Source: Patiria pectinifera
Taxonomy: Eukaryota > Echinodermata > Asteroidea > Valvatida > Asterinidae
NCBI GenBank assembly: GCA_029964075.1
Contig: CM057149.1
Coordinates: forward strand, 4,660,465-4,724,464
DNA: 64,000 nt
Direction of reading: 5' to 3'
Every line of letters begins with the position of its first letter. Within the stretch, counting starts at the first letter, position 1. The notes under the pieces are model-generated. The model was not told the DNA's origin. It did not search any database and worked only from the letters and a program-made list of their open reading frames with translations. Positions 44,885 to 58,040 of the stretch are shown piece after piece. The translations under genes and the position numbers were made by a program.

Positions 44885-46670
44885 ACAACTGTGGTGGTAA
44901 AGCGCCTATCCCCTACCCAGGTTCGATGTCGGGGTTTAGTCACTTTATTCATGCCCAGGTTGGGAATTTGGGTCACTTGAAAACAAAAGTAATTATTAGT
45001 GCACTCCACGTGTGTATGTCGGACATTGTCACTTAAATTTTGCTCGAGGGGAGGGGATTTTGTCCCTTTAAAAGCGACTATCCCCATGTCTTGGTCGGGG
45101 CAGCTCGTGGGGATAATTGATAGCCGTTTGTCTACCGTGTGAGTTGTTATGTATGTGTACAGGCATGTTATATGTTACAAGCTTCGGCTCTTGTTAGCAT
45201 GCCTCCATCAGTATAATTTTTCATTATTTTGTATTATAATCAAATGTTGTGAAAGGATGGAAATAAATGTTCTTGAAATTAAAATTGAAATTATGCATTA
45301 AAAGATGCATTATTGAAAAAGACATAACTTGAGAATGAATTCTGCAAATTATGGGAAATGTTCGCACTGACAGTTAAAAGTTAATAAAATGTACTGTATC
45401 CCTATGTTTTATTTCATGACATGGAGTGAGCCAAACTTTGTTTTAAAAATATCGTTAAAATTCCGTCACTTTCTTTTTGAGCCTGTATATCCCCTCGCCC
45501 AGATGTTGTACCTATAAGATAATTTTGAGAGACAGAGTGACCCAGCAAAATGTTTGCAAGAGGAACGTGTTTCGAATAATGATTTTGCATTTTTTTCTTC
45601 ATCTCTATGCCAAGTGAACCCCAATTGCAATAAATCGAAAGATTTTCGTGGGCTATCCGGTCGAAATAATGTGTGTAGTGCGTACATACGTTAATAATTG
45701 TTGAGAACAATTACCTCTAAACGCCTCAATAGCGCGCTATTGAGTTATTTTGATCTTGATTTTTTTGGAAAACTGTGGTGGTAATGCGCCTATCCCCCTC
45801 CCTAGGTTCGATGCAGGGGTTTAGTCATGTTTTCCATGCCCAGGGTGGGCATTTTGGCCCCTAAAAACAAAGGCAATCATTAGTGCGCTCCCGCAAGTAT
45901 GTCGGAGATTGTCACTTTACTTAAATTCTACCCGAGGAGTGGGGATTTTGTCCCTCAAAAGTGACGATCCCCACGTCTTGGGTGGGGCAGCCCGTGTGGA
46001 TAATTGAAAGGCGCATAACGGTCAGTGGTGGAAGGCAAAATAATCTTAGGCAGAAACTACTCGTTTCGCACGACCCATTCAGTTGCTTTGGGACGGCAAC
46101 ATACAGATTTTGTGACAAATTTTAAAATTCGACTTACAGGGTGAGTCATAAGAAACTGACCCGGATTAAATATTTTTTTCTTAAAAAGCAAGCAAACTTG
46201 ATTCGCCATTATGCATTAAAAGATGCATTATTGAAAAAGACATAACTTGAGAATGAATTCTGCAAATTATGGGAAATGTTCGCAATGACAGTTAAAAGTT
46301 AATAAAATGTACTGTTCCCTATGTTTTATTTAATGAAATGGAGTGAGCCAAACTTTTTTTTTAAATATCGTTAAATTCCGTCACTTTCTTTTTGAGCCTG
46401 TATATCCCCTCGCCCAGATGTTGAACCTATACGAGATTTTGAGAGACAGAGGGACCCAGCAAAATGTTTGCAAGAGGAGCGTGTTTCGAATAATGATTTG
46501 ACATTTTCTTCTTCATCTCTATGCCAAGTGAACCACAATTGAAATAAGTCGAAAGACTTTCGTGAGCTATCCGGTCGAAATAATGTGTGTAGTGCATGCA
46601 TACGTTAATAATTGTTAAGAACAATTACCTCTAAATGCCTGAAGAGGGCGCTATTGAGTTATTTTGATTT
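44885..46670. repeat. Duplicated SINE-like element + block
   Basis: Two SINE-like copies (44885-45135 and 45765-46020) share GTGGTGGTAA-GCGCCTATCC (A-box-like), AGGTTCGATG (B-box-like) and a body ending in GGGGATAATTGA. Each is followed by a copy of a roughly 460-bp block (45270-45720 and 46205-46670) that is about 95 % alike, with TTATGCATTAAAAGATGCAT at its start. A transposon-like terminus ACAGGGTGAGTCATAAG lies at 46136 before the second block only. Confidence 0.75.
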
Positions 46671-47811
46671 TGAGGAGCATTCATTTCGACTAAAAAAAAC
46701 CCTGGATTACTGTTTGTGATATTCTCTAACAACACACATTTTCAGTAATTCTTCATTTTGTTTAAACAGATTAGGAATCAAATAATGATTTGCACCTCTT
46801 TAAGCAAGTGGTCAAGTTCTACTACATCCTCATGCACCATGCAGATAGGCAACAAGTCTAAAAGATGACTTGAGACATTTCTACGCATATACTTATTGGG
46901 ATTCATTTATTGTATCCCGATCGAATTCAATTTGAATACTTTTGGATACACACAATTGTAAAGGACCATTGTCCTTAATTTGCACGAAAGGCGAAACGAG
47001 CCCCCCCCCCCCTTAAAAAATATCCTGATCATTTTAGCATTCTCTAATTTGATAGATGGAGTTGCATGCGAGACTTCTGAAACGCTTGCAATTGGTGGCA
47101 GCAACCACAATGGTCCTTTTCAATTGCTTTGAACGTGCGCACTTGACATAAACAATTGAAAAGGACTGGCGTCACGGTCTAACTTCTCCGGCGTGCTGGC
47201 TTCTCCAAGTTGGAAATTTCGCTTTAACACGCATGGAAAAAAAATGCGCTGTAGCGTTCACTTTCGCCAACTTCATGTGGGTGCTGAGTTCTTTGGGGTT
47301 GCACTGGTGCACGTAAGAAGTTAGGATGTTTGTATGTGTACATCACAGGGTACCATCGAATCCAGACCTACGCATGGTGGGGCGCGCAATTAACTCCCAA
47401 CATCCTAATAACCAAAAAGACTTGAAGGATGCACATTTATTTTAAGCCGTGGTTGAACGTGGTTGCAAATTGGACATGCATGTGATGGACCACGACCGAG
47501 CAAGGAACACGCTTCTTAATTTTTCCTCAACGCACACGCAATGACGATGGGAACAAAACTTCAGAATGCTTGCAATATGACTTGACCCACAGGAAGTGTT
47601 ACATAACGCATTCTTGGATGCTCCTCACTGTCTGTATGGACCGGTAGACTTTATAAAAACACAGCCCGAGGACAAGTTAGCACAGCGGACACATGAGCAT
47701 CAATAGTGCTCATGTAACGTGCACTGTAACGTGCTCAATTATCCGCCAAATCACCCGGAGAAACTGGCACGCCGGAGAAGTGAGACCGTGACAACGGCCT
47801 GTTCGCTGCCA
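46671..47811. other. Non-coding stretch
   Basis: No exon recognised. It contains a poly(C) tract near 47002 and two copies of a GGCGTGCTGGCTTCTCC / GGCACGCCGGAGAAG type sequence (47192 and 47768) in opposite orientation, suggesting an old inverted-repeat element about 600 bp long. Confidence 0.35.
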
Positions 47812-48150
47812 CACTCTAAAAAATAGTTGCTCAATATTGGGTAAAATTACTACCTTTTCGAGAGTAAAAAGGGAACATGGTCGTCAACTTGTGTACTTTT
47901 TTTTACACAACAGCTAAAGTGCAGAAAAGTACCCATTTCGGTGTAACTTTTACCCATAATTGTGTTACGTGTTTGCACAACAAAGGTGGGTAAAAAAGTT
48001 TACCCATGTGACGACCATGTTCCCTTTTTACTCAATTATTGGGTAATCTTTACCCAACCCTCCTTTTACCTAAGTGTTGTGTCAGTTTCTTACCCAGATA
48101 TTGGGTTCTAATTTTTACCCTGCACTATTGGGTTTTAAATTTACCCATCA
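47812..48150. mobile_element. GGGTAA-rich inverted-repeat element
   Basis: AAAAGGGAACATGGTCGTCA (47866) is mirrored by TGACGACCATGTTCCCTTTT (48008), and TTGGGTAAA/TTTACCCAA runs occur throughout. A looser relative lies at 48720-49080. Related in style to the MITE at 19573-19765. Confidence 0.6.
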
Positions 48151-50537
48151 CTTGGGTTGTTTTTGAATTAGTTGTTGTGTACCTTTGTTATTGATCCTTG
48201 CGTTTTTATTCAACTTTGAACTCTGCAATGTGAATTGCATGCTAGAGACAGCAATCGCGAGGGATTTCAATAACTGAGTCCTGGGTTGGAAAGTCAGTAA
48301 AATGAATAAGATGATATTTCCCCAAATATGGTGCTGATGCATAAGGACTATTACGAGGAACGTGGGCTAAATGATGGGCAGGGGTATTTATAATTTCCCT
48401 CGATCAACTGATTCAAAAACAATTTCCCAAATGTCGGTCACTTTACTCCGTGTTTCTAGATCTGAGAACACTCACTATCCGGTACATGAAACGTATGCAT
48501 CATGTGCATGGAATCGTGGTTGGCAGAGCCGTGACGTCCAAGTTGCACATACATGTCCAAAAAATAAGCATGTTACTTCTCTAATCTCCCCGATATTAAT
48601 CCTCATACATCAGCATCCCATTTGGAGGAAACAACACTGAAATTCATTTCACTGACTTACCTGGAACAAAGAAATCACGTCATCAAAATCCCCAAATTGT
48701 TGAAGGTCTCACAAGCGGCGGCCTTTTGTACATGAGTGATGACGCGTGCACAATATTCGGTAAACGTTGTCACGTGCGTCAGTTTACCCCACACAGTGGT
48801 AAAATTTTACTAATGTCATGATAAATTCTACTCTTCAACGTGTACAATGAAATAATTGTTACACAGCGGTGGGGTAAATCCAGTTTCTTTAACCCATCGC
48901 TTGGGTATTAGCACCATGATTTGAACTCTTTGCCTGTGCTGCAGGGACTTGTAGTCAATGTTGAGTACTATTTTACCCTTTTCATGTGTAGCACATTTGA
49001 CACAAGTAGGAGGTACAAGCGAAATTTTCATTTTGCTCAATATTGGGCAGAAATGACGCAATTTTTTTACAAGTCTGTATAAAGTCATCGGCATAATCTA
49101 CAAAGCGTCGGCACCAGTATAATTACAGGAATTACTGGATCAATAAAGGAGACAAACATGTCTGAGAATAATTTGTTGCCAAAACCCCAGACACTTATCA
49201 TTAATATTATTCTAGGAGATTTACATGGCTTATAATGTGCGGAATGTTATGGGCACATAAAGTAGTGCTTCAAACATTTGTTTTCCTGTGCTAAGCATAT
49301 TCTGTATACCCACACCATTTATAATATCCGCTTATAATATCAACTGCAGCATGATTATCATCAGCAGCACAATCATCAAAGGTATCCACTCACCGTAAGG
49401 GGAAGCTTCTTCCTCGGAGCTTTCCTGCTTGAACATGGCTTGATATTTGTCTGTTCTGATGAGAGCTTGAGGATTCTCAAAGCGGCAGACAACTTCTGGC
49501 TTTTTCAAGCATTCATCCAGTGGTAGAAAGTGGGGAACCTTATGTTTGTTGGCACACTGGACACTTATGCGGAAGTTGATCCGCTTTATCCACATGTTTT
49601 TCAAATTTTGACGATTCTCTTCCACAAAGCTATGTACCTGTTGCACAACACATATTGAATTCAAATGTTTAATTTTGTTCACTGATTAGACATTGTGGGC
49701 ATCTTGATAAAACATAAACAAGTCCTTGAAATGTGTGTTACAAGGTTTTAATTAAAAATAGTTTTACTACAACAGACATAATTAAATTAAATCTAAAACA
49801 AGATCCCCTATAAATGTCAAAGTGCCCAAAATTCAAAGGAATTCGGCATCCAGCTGGCAACTTTTCTATATGCTTATGCAACTATTCTGAATGATCAACC
49901 TTCATAAAATGTCTGCTCTGAAAACAATTTGTGACCAAAAAGGAAAAAAAAAAATCCGTCAAGAGTTTTGTAGATAAAGTACTACAAGTTTGCCTCTGTG
50001 CTATTTCCCTAAGATCCCTAGGAAATGATGGTAGGGTATTTCATATTATTTTGATGATTTTTGTGATAGAGGGTTGAAAACAAAATGAATCGCACATACA
50101 ACAATCCATAACAGAATGAAGAAGTTTACAATAATTATGTCCAGTTAAGCCTACGTGCTCGTTTTTTGTTTTGGCGTAAGTACCTTGGATGTGGCATCCG
50201 GTTAGGGCGTTTTCCTAATGTTTGTCTTCTCATCTTTTGAGCGTCGTCTCCTCGTGTGAATGACTCGTGCCCTCATGACACTCACCTGTGAAAATCAGGA
50301 AAGGTTGTGCAAAACTGTAGATAGTGAGAAAACATGGGATTTCCTTTTCATTTAAGATAATTATGTTTAAAACCTAAGTTCTAACGGAAGGACATCATTC
50401 CATGATGTTTTTTTTTCCCATGGGTATGAGCACAAGTACAGGCAGCGTTTTGTTGTCTGTGTATGAGTATAAAAAAAATATACTTGAGAACGAGAACTAA
50501 ATACCACTGCTAACTGTGTACTTAAACCAGGACATAC

Positions 50538-52050
50538 CTGATCAACTCGCTCACAGAGTAGGTCAAACTTGTCCATCAGATCCAGCAGTGCCTGTTTGTA
50601 CTCAAGGATGTCTCGCCACATGTATTCAATTAGCATATCCTCCAAAATGCCATTTTCCTTGAGACGTTCCCAAGCCCGGCAATGCTCTGACATCTACATT
50701 GAGAGAACAAATGTCTTGATTGAAAGAAAAGTTATATGATTCAGTTAAATGACACAAGTCACCCAGTCTACGTCCTTTTTTAATAATAAATGACAATTAT
50801 TTGTGCGTGTGCGCAAAAAGAGTCTCGAGGCAAGACGCGAAAATGGTCTAATGAAAATTTTCAAGGGCACAAACATTTTGGTAATTTTTTTCCCCCATTT
50901 CTCCCTTATTTGTCGCTTTTTTTCTTGAGAGAAGCCTCTAAAGTGTCAAAGGTAATACTATCCAGCTTAAGTGTTATTTTCCATGCTCAAAATAAAGACT
51001 TCTTTTAATATCGTTTCGTCCCGTGCGATCGATTCGGGGTACCACCCACCAAAATTCTCGCCGAATAGAGTTGCTGTGCACGGAAGGTCATGCAAAAAGT
51101 GGTAACATTCCCGTCAATCAATACTTTTGAATTTCGAAGACATTTCGAATCGGAAGTCATAAAAATGATCGATAGTAATTCATAGTTTAACCGGAAATCC
51201 TTCAAAATGTTGCTGGAAAAACTTGAATCTTTTTAGTTAGGAATAGTTGTAAGTGTCAACAAACGGGATGCATAACTTTGCGATACTCTCAAAATTCATT
51301 TAACTCCTAACTGAAATAGCAGTGTTTCACATCATTTGACTTCTGAGATACAAATTGCAAGCATATTTGACAATTTATCTAAAAAAATACCATGCCTTTT
51401 GAGTTTTTTGATTTAATGGGCTTTGCTTTGTAAATATCGAGATCGGGAATGTTGCCACTTTTTGCCGCTGACCGATGCTGCGCAACGTAATTTTTCGCGT
51501 TGGGCCCGCCAGGCCTGTTCGCCCAGTGGCCGGTCGACGTGACAGTCCGTGCACGGCGATGGCGCAGCCCGTGTTCCAGTATTAAGTTGCCGGTCCCCCG
51601 AAGCGCACAGTTAATTATGAATGTATCTTTAAGTTGAGATGACATCACTAACGAACCGGATACTGTTGTCTTCTCAAACGTCATATTTTGAAGGCCTTTA
51701 ACACACTGCAGTGTGAAGGTGACAAATCAAACATTACTGTGATAGTTCTGCTGGTGTGAATGAATCACAATCACCCATTCAAATCAACCTGACAGTTATC
51801 AATACAAATGTTGAGAAAATCACTGGGATTTTTCATACGCAGTGTGTACTTGTTTCCGTGGAGGTGTAATGGTGATGACTTTCTTAAGCGCATCAATCAG
51901 CCAATGTGGATCCAGAATGACCACATCTTTAAGTGCCTGGCTTTTCTTGTCACCTTCCCCGCAGAAGTATATTATGTGGCCAAGATCGTGGTAGAACTTC
52001 AGCATCGTCAATAGTTCTGTTTCGTCTTTTAAACCGAAGTCATCCTTTAC
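50538..52050 (-). pseudogene. Gene B COR exons (open, conserved)
   Basis: Exon 51850-52050 encodes 67 codons with LKFYHDLGHIIYF and LDPHWLIDALKK. Exon 50538-50693 encodes 52 codons with LKENGILEDMLIEYMWRDIL and LLDLMDKFDLLCERVDQ. Both are in the same phase as gene A exons 10 and 11 and have no stop. The intron between them (50694-51849) has no recognised feature. Confidence 0.8.
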
Positions 52051-52059
52051 CTAACACCA

Positions 52060-53031
52060 AGACGTACAAATTAAGTACATTAATGAAACCACCTTCCCTT
52101 TGGAACCTACAATAGCCAATCAACATGTTGTAGAATGATAGAAGAGTTTGTTTTGGCAAAGATGGCCATGGGAACAAACATGGCAATGGATGTCATTAAA
52201 TAATAAGATTTACGAAAATTGGAGGAATATAATGCTGCAGTGATGAACCAAAGATTAATACATATACAGATTATAAACGATTATAATCACACAAAAACAT
52301 TTTGAAAAATGTGTCTGTGATTATATAATTTTGACACCTTCGCGTACAAAAGACATCTTGTTAAGGTCTGGGTAACCTAGCGAACCGATGGGAGGAGTCA
52401 TGCGTCCTGTCTTGGTCAAGGCCATGGAACAAGTACGAATACCTTTCTCATGTGGGATGTTGATGTACAAGGATGAGACGTCGTGTCCCGATGATGGACG
52501 TGATGGGAATCTGATCCTTTATTCCATCTAGTTGTATATTTTGCACATTTAGATTTCTTTAAACCTGTTACGGCATTACTTCCGATGCAAGATTGATCAT
52601 GTTAGATTCAGACACTGGCGGGGGAAGGGGGGGGGGAGGGGGATAATTAGGGTGGTATTTACCCCCCCCCTCCAATATTTTGTAAAGACTGCCTTTTAAC
52701 ATTTAAATGCCCATTATTTCAAGGGGCTTAACCCCCACCATATATTGGCCCTTTGTGTGCATTATTGTCGGGTTTGAACAGCGCCCCATGGACAAATGGT
52801 CCCCCCTCCCCATCCCCGCTTTTTCATTTTACGGAGGCCAAGTGTCCGGAGAAAAAAAAACAGTCTACATTTAACAACGGATGTGCAAGTGCCCTTTTCA
52901 AAAAAATTTACCCCCCCCCCCAAATAAAAATGACCGTGCTACGCCCCCGGCAATGATACAATTGAGCAACCTTTTTCAAAACGTGGTTTACCGGGCAGAG
53001 ATACTGTGTCAGACTGCAGTACAATCATTAC
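52060..53031. other. Gene B intron with simple repeats
   Basis: No exon. It includes a G-run (52620-52640), C-runs (52663 and 52909), and a segment near 52825-52845 (ACGGAGGCCAAGTGTCCGGA) that is the reverse complement of sequence inside the 1.38-kb element (near 15190). Confidence 0.45.
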
Positions 53032-54524
53032 CTGCTTTAGTGTCAAAACGGGTATTCCATCTTTCTTGGGGACTTCCTTGAGTTTTGTTGTCGTCAAACT
53101 GCAGCCAGCGCAACGGGATCAATTGACCCATGTAAGGCTCTTTCCTTGCTGTGCTTTGTATATGATTTCTTAGTCAGGCAATCTGTTTATCAATACATTG
53201 AAAATTAATGAAAGCAGAATTCCTGACTTTTATTATATGCACGTCAGCCAATGCTGGTTTGCTCCACATGCAGGTACATGTATATGATGCATGCCTCCGA
53301 ATTGTTCAGCCATATGTCAACATTTAATTGATTCTATGTTTACTAAAAAAATGGTAAAACCCTTTGATAAGTTATATCTTTATTTCAGATTGAATTCAGG
53401 TGACTGAATGCAACCCTAACTTTCCTGCATCCATCAAAGTTCTCTCCAAATTGTTGCAGTGTTTTGGTGAAATCAAGAATACAGAGCAACTGATCAATAT
53501 AAATTTCAACCGCCCGCAAAAAAAACCCAAATGGCAAAACATGGAGATGAATTGTAAAACAAAATTGTTAGAAATTTGACGGGTTGTCAATTTTTGAGGT
53601 TTTGTCCGAAAAAGTATTTAATAAGAGTGTAATGAAGTAGTATTAAACTTTTATTTATACCTTGATGTTGGTGGTTTCTAAGGAGTTCTCAATGGCGTAG
53701 AAGTTTTGAACTACAAATCTGAAGTACGGCTTGTTGCAGATCTCAGTTCGGATTCGAGTAAACATCTTGTCTATCTACATTTTTGCAAAGAGACGAGGGA
53801 TGGAAGTGGAAGATGATTTTCTCTCTTCTCTTGTAAAAAGTAAGAGTATGCAAAATCCTTTGAAAAAGAGTTACGTCAATGCATCGATAAATGCGAAACA
53901 GTACTAAAGGAAAAGGTTGTTGATGGGGGCAGTATTCTGTTAGATTTGTCATCTAATAGGGCGATGTTCACGTAAAGCGGTAGACCGGAGCTTCAAGAGG
54001 TTTGTTAGTTTTCCACAGTTCGCTCAATTTTTGCTCCCATTTGATCTAGTCAAATATTCAACTTTATAAACTGATTTTCATATTCGGTTTCCAGCGTCAT
54101 GCCTGTAACAAATAATATGAATCCTCTAGAACACAACTTCAACTTCTTTAAAGTTCATTTCTTTGTATCCGTTCTAAAAGCATTTCAAACATAGTTTAAA
54201 AATTTCAGGAAAGAAAGAAGGGCCTACCAATTGTTTGCGTTCATCGTCCGGCAAATCCACTCCTCCGATGCTGTTTCTGTTGGTACCAACTATGAAGATT
54301 GGCGGGGACTTCTGCTCCTATCTTGAGAGGAGTTTTCTTTGGTATATGTCAATATGGACCGCATCCAGAAATCCAGATACTGGATTGGTGTCATTCTATC
54401 AGTGTTGGAGCTGCTCGCCTGATAGACCACATTGAAGGGAAAATATTTATTGTTCAAACTATTTTTTTATATATTTTATTTCTTTTTGGTGATGAAACCA
54501 AGGATTCCTCAAAAGTACCCTAAG

Positions 54525-54735
54525 CACTGTAGCTCGAAAGCCTGAAGAAATTTATAGAGAGAAGACAATGAGAAGAAATTACAGTTTTAGACGTGGGAGG
54601 AAAAGCCCAGAGGAATATTCTGAGGACAACCCACGGAATCAGGTAGGGACTGAAAACCCAATCCACATACTGGCCCGGGGGGATTCGAACCCGGGACACT
54701 ACATTTAGTTGTCTGAGGTAGTGGCGTGTAAACCT
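54525..54735 (-). mobile_element. tRNA-derived SINE, copy 2
   Basis: Reverse complement of the SINE at 36200-36491: B box GGTTCGAATCC (complement at 54681-54691), TTTTCAGTCCCTACCTGATT and TTTTCCTCCCACGTCTAAA. It lies in an intron of gene B in gene B orientation. It is followed by a GGGTCGG-rich low-complexity tract (54735-54910). Confidence 0.75.
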
Positions 54736-55769
54736 GACCCGCAACCGAAACAGACCCGAGCAAAACCGACTTCGGGTTGGGTAATTGGGTCGGGTCGGTC
54801 TGGCCATCATAATGGTCCGGTCGGGTTGTTTTAGGAGGTCAGATCGGTTTCGGTTCGGATTCGGTTGATATGTATAATGTTTCGGGTCGGTTTGACCTGG
54901 TTAACCCGACACGAATCACAACACTAGTCTGAGGGTGTGGAAAATACACTTTCATTTTTTCAACTATACAACTGTTTGTTAAAGATAACAACATTAAAAT
55001 CAAGACATATGTGTAAATCTCCAGTAGTCAGTATATTAATTTAAATAAAACATCCTTTCTACTACGTCCAGTTTAAAATGTATGAAATATGATTAAATCA
55101 GGGAGCGCATGCTCAAATCTGTGACTTGTAGCGGACATCACTTTTTTTTTTACATGCATGGAAATCTTTCATGCACATTAAAAAAAAAAGGCAACAAAGG
55201 GGCAACTGCAGAGTTTAAAGCAAAGACTTGTGAGGGCAGTGACTAAAATTTAAATAAACCACAAAGAGAAACTGACTATATAAGCACATTATGACGATGT
55301 TCAAGCTGAACAAGGAAATTAACTTTAGTGGGGCTTGAGCCCGACACTATATCAGCTGAGCATATACGGGTTTATAAATATAGCTTCTGATAAGCGTCCT
55401 TTGAACATTTAGAGACATTGACAAAATGGGGAACTAATGAAATGCATCAATCTGTGTCGTGGGTTTTCATTTGAACCGAATGCTCAAAAGCTGTAAAACC
55501 AATAAGTAATCTATCATTCTTACTTCTGATTTTGCACTGGCTGAACTGGCACCGGTTTGTCCAGATCCTGGCAGAGGTTGAATACAACCACGTATATCGC
55601 CCGAGAAACAAAAATGTCTACATTATAAGGAAAACAAAATAAAGACCAAAATCCAACACCATACCAAGTTTAATACTTACAAACACTTCAATTATTCTAC
55701 AGGATTAAAAACTTAACTAGAGTTTGAGGACAAACACACGGTGTTGGGCTAGAGGTTTGGCTTTTTCGC

Positions 55770-56460
55770 ATTGTTGAGTGTTGATTGTTGTTGTTGATTA
55801 TTAATGTTGATTTTTGATGTTGATTGTTGGTTGTTTATGTTGATGTTGATTGTTGATAGTTGATGTTGATATTGATTGAATTTGACGGTGGTTGTTCATG
55901 TTGATGTCGATTGTTGATAGTTGATTTGTGTTGTTGGTTAACGATTATTGATGTTGATTGTCGATATTTGTTGATATTGATGTCGATGTTGATTGTTGTT
56001 GATTACTGATGTTGGTTATTGATGTTGAATGTCAGATTGTTGATGTTAATTGTTGATAGTTGATGTTGCTTGTTGATTGTTGATGTTGATGTTGCTTGTT
56101 GATTGTTGATGTTGCTGTTGATTGTTGACGTTAATGTTGATTGTTGATGTTGATTGTTGATGTTGATGTTGATGTTGGATGTTGATTGTTGATTGTTGAT
56201 GTTGACTGTTGATTTTCATAATTGTTGATGTAAATTGTTGATAGTTGATTGCTGATGTTGATATTGATGTTGATTGTTGATTGTCGAAAGTTGATTGTTG
56301 ATGTGATTGTTGATGTTGATTATTGATGTTCATGTTGATGTCAGTTGTTGATGTTGATATTGATGTTGAATGTTGATTGACAATTGTTGATGTTGATTGT
56401 TGATGTTGATGTTAATGTTGATTGTTGATTGTTGAAGTTGATGTTGAGGGTTGAGGGTTG
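55770..56460. repeat. (TGTTGAT)n-type microsatellite
   Basis: Nearly 700 bp of TGTTGAT, TGATGT and related 6-7-mers with scattered substitutions. The Asn/Gln/His-rich ORF on the - strand (56046-56333) is its translation and not a gene. It sits between two exons of gene B. Confidence 0.92.
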
Positions 56461-56469
56461 AGGTTCAAT

Positions 56470-58040
56470 TGAGGGTTGAAAAATAGTGCGTGTAGTAATT
56501 ATACAGAGGATAGTTTACAAAAGTCAGGTGAGGATCTGCACGCGCACATGCTGCTGTACTGTGAACTTATCCAGTACAATATTGTTACAAAAAGCCATAA
56601 AATAGCTCATATCTCTAAAAGTAAACTTTGCACACCATTGGCGCAATACAAAATAATGCTCGCCATGTTCTCTTTACCCAAATGCGCATGTTTTTAGAAA
56701 AAAACGCCCAATTTAAAAAAGCGCCCAATTGGCCGCTTTTGCCAGCCCAATTTTTGAGTATCATATGACGTCATCAGAAGTCAAAAATGTGCTTCCGTTA
56801 AGAAGTTGTCATAATAAACGTGTACAAAACACCGGAAAACACTTAAAATACATTGGTCCATGAAACAGCCGTTACATGTAGCTAAATACGTAACATACAA
56901 CAGTCGTAAAACCAGGCACTCAAGAAGCGAGCACGGGAAATTCCCTTTTGTATGCAATCATAGCACACTGTTTTTTTCGGGAATTTCCCTCTGTACGCAA
57001 TCCTCTCCTTTTGCTGTACACAATGTACGTGGCATTAAATGAGCGTTTCAAAACGTAGGCGTGTTCAACTTCAAATTCCAAGGGGGCTGCAGGGCATCTT
57101 CTAGTTAACGTATTGTAACCAAACCTTGGGAAGTTTTAGACCTATTATTAAAGTGCCATTTAAAGCACACAACTTGATTATATCTTTAACGGTTGATTTT
57201 TTAGCAATTTTCAAAGGAAAAGAGGTCTTTTCTTTGTAACTTCCGGTCTGATGACGTAATCATTTTTTTTTTCGCGCACAGGTCTTGGTTGCATTAAGGT
57301 GCTCATGTATATTAATTTTGAAGTGATTACCGCAAATTTCGCCACAGACATTCACTGAAAATGCGTTTTGGACATTTTTTAACCTGCCGCTAGAGGGCGC
57401 TCGAACACTTGATGGCATCACCGATCATTTTTTTTTGGAAAGATCAACCCACCCACAGGCTAACATCGTTGAAAGCAAGTTCATATCTTTTTCCACTTTT
57501 AAATTATTAGGCACTTCCGGTTTCGACCGGAAGGAAGGGTCATGTGATTTTACGCGCACAAAATAAATTAAAGAGCATGTACAATCATGTCGATTCCCGC
57601 AAAATTCAAGTTCCGGTCTCTCACGGTTGATTGTATATTACATTTCAAAGATTAAATGTATTATTTTTTGAAGTGACGTCACGTGACCCACGATGACGTC
57701 ATAATGACGTAATTGCAAAAAAGCACATCTTCAGTGGGTTGTGCATTCATGTATTGACAATTGAAGTTCATATATGTTTTCATTTTGACAGACAGTTCTG
57801 GAGAAGAATATGCTGAGGAGAACATTAATAATAGTAAATTCATACAATAACAATAGGTGTTGGGCTGAGGCCCAACACCTAATAAACAAAATGCATTTAA
57901 AATTTGAACCAGCTTGTACAGTTCAACTTGGTAATAATATGTTACATACACTGAGCATGCGTGACAATGCACCAACCTCTGAATGGAAATCATATGTTGG
58001 TAACTGCGTGACTATTTCTTTGTTTCCCGTAACACTGTAT
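56470..58040. other. Gene B intron, no exon seen
   Basis: Contains several CTTCCGGT-like motifs near 57234-57620 and TGACGTCA-like sites near 57665-57705 (ACGTCACGTGACC). No conserved coding exon. Confidence 0.35.

Noticed and set aside
51379..51684. 101-codon - strand ORF in a gene B intron
   Set aside because: No recognised motif, not conserved in gene A, and flanking splice phases do not require an exon here.
56046..56333. Asn/Gln/His-rich 95-codon ORF
   Set aside because: Direct translation of the TGTTGAT microsatellite.
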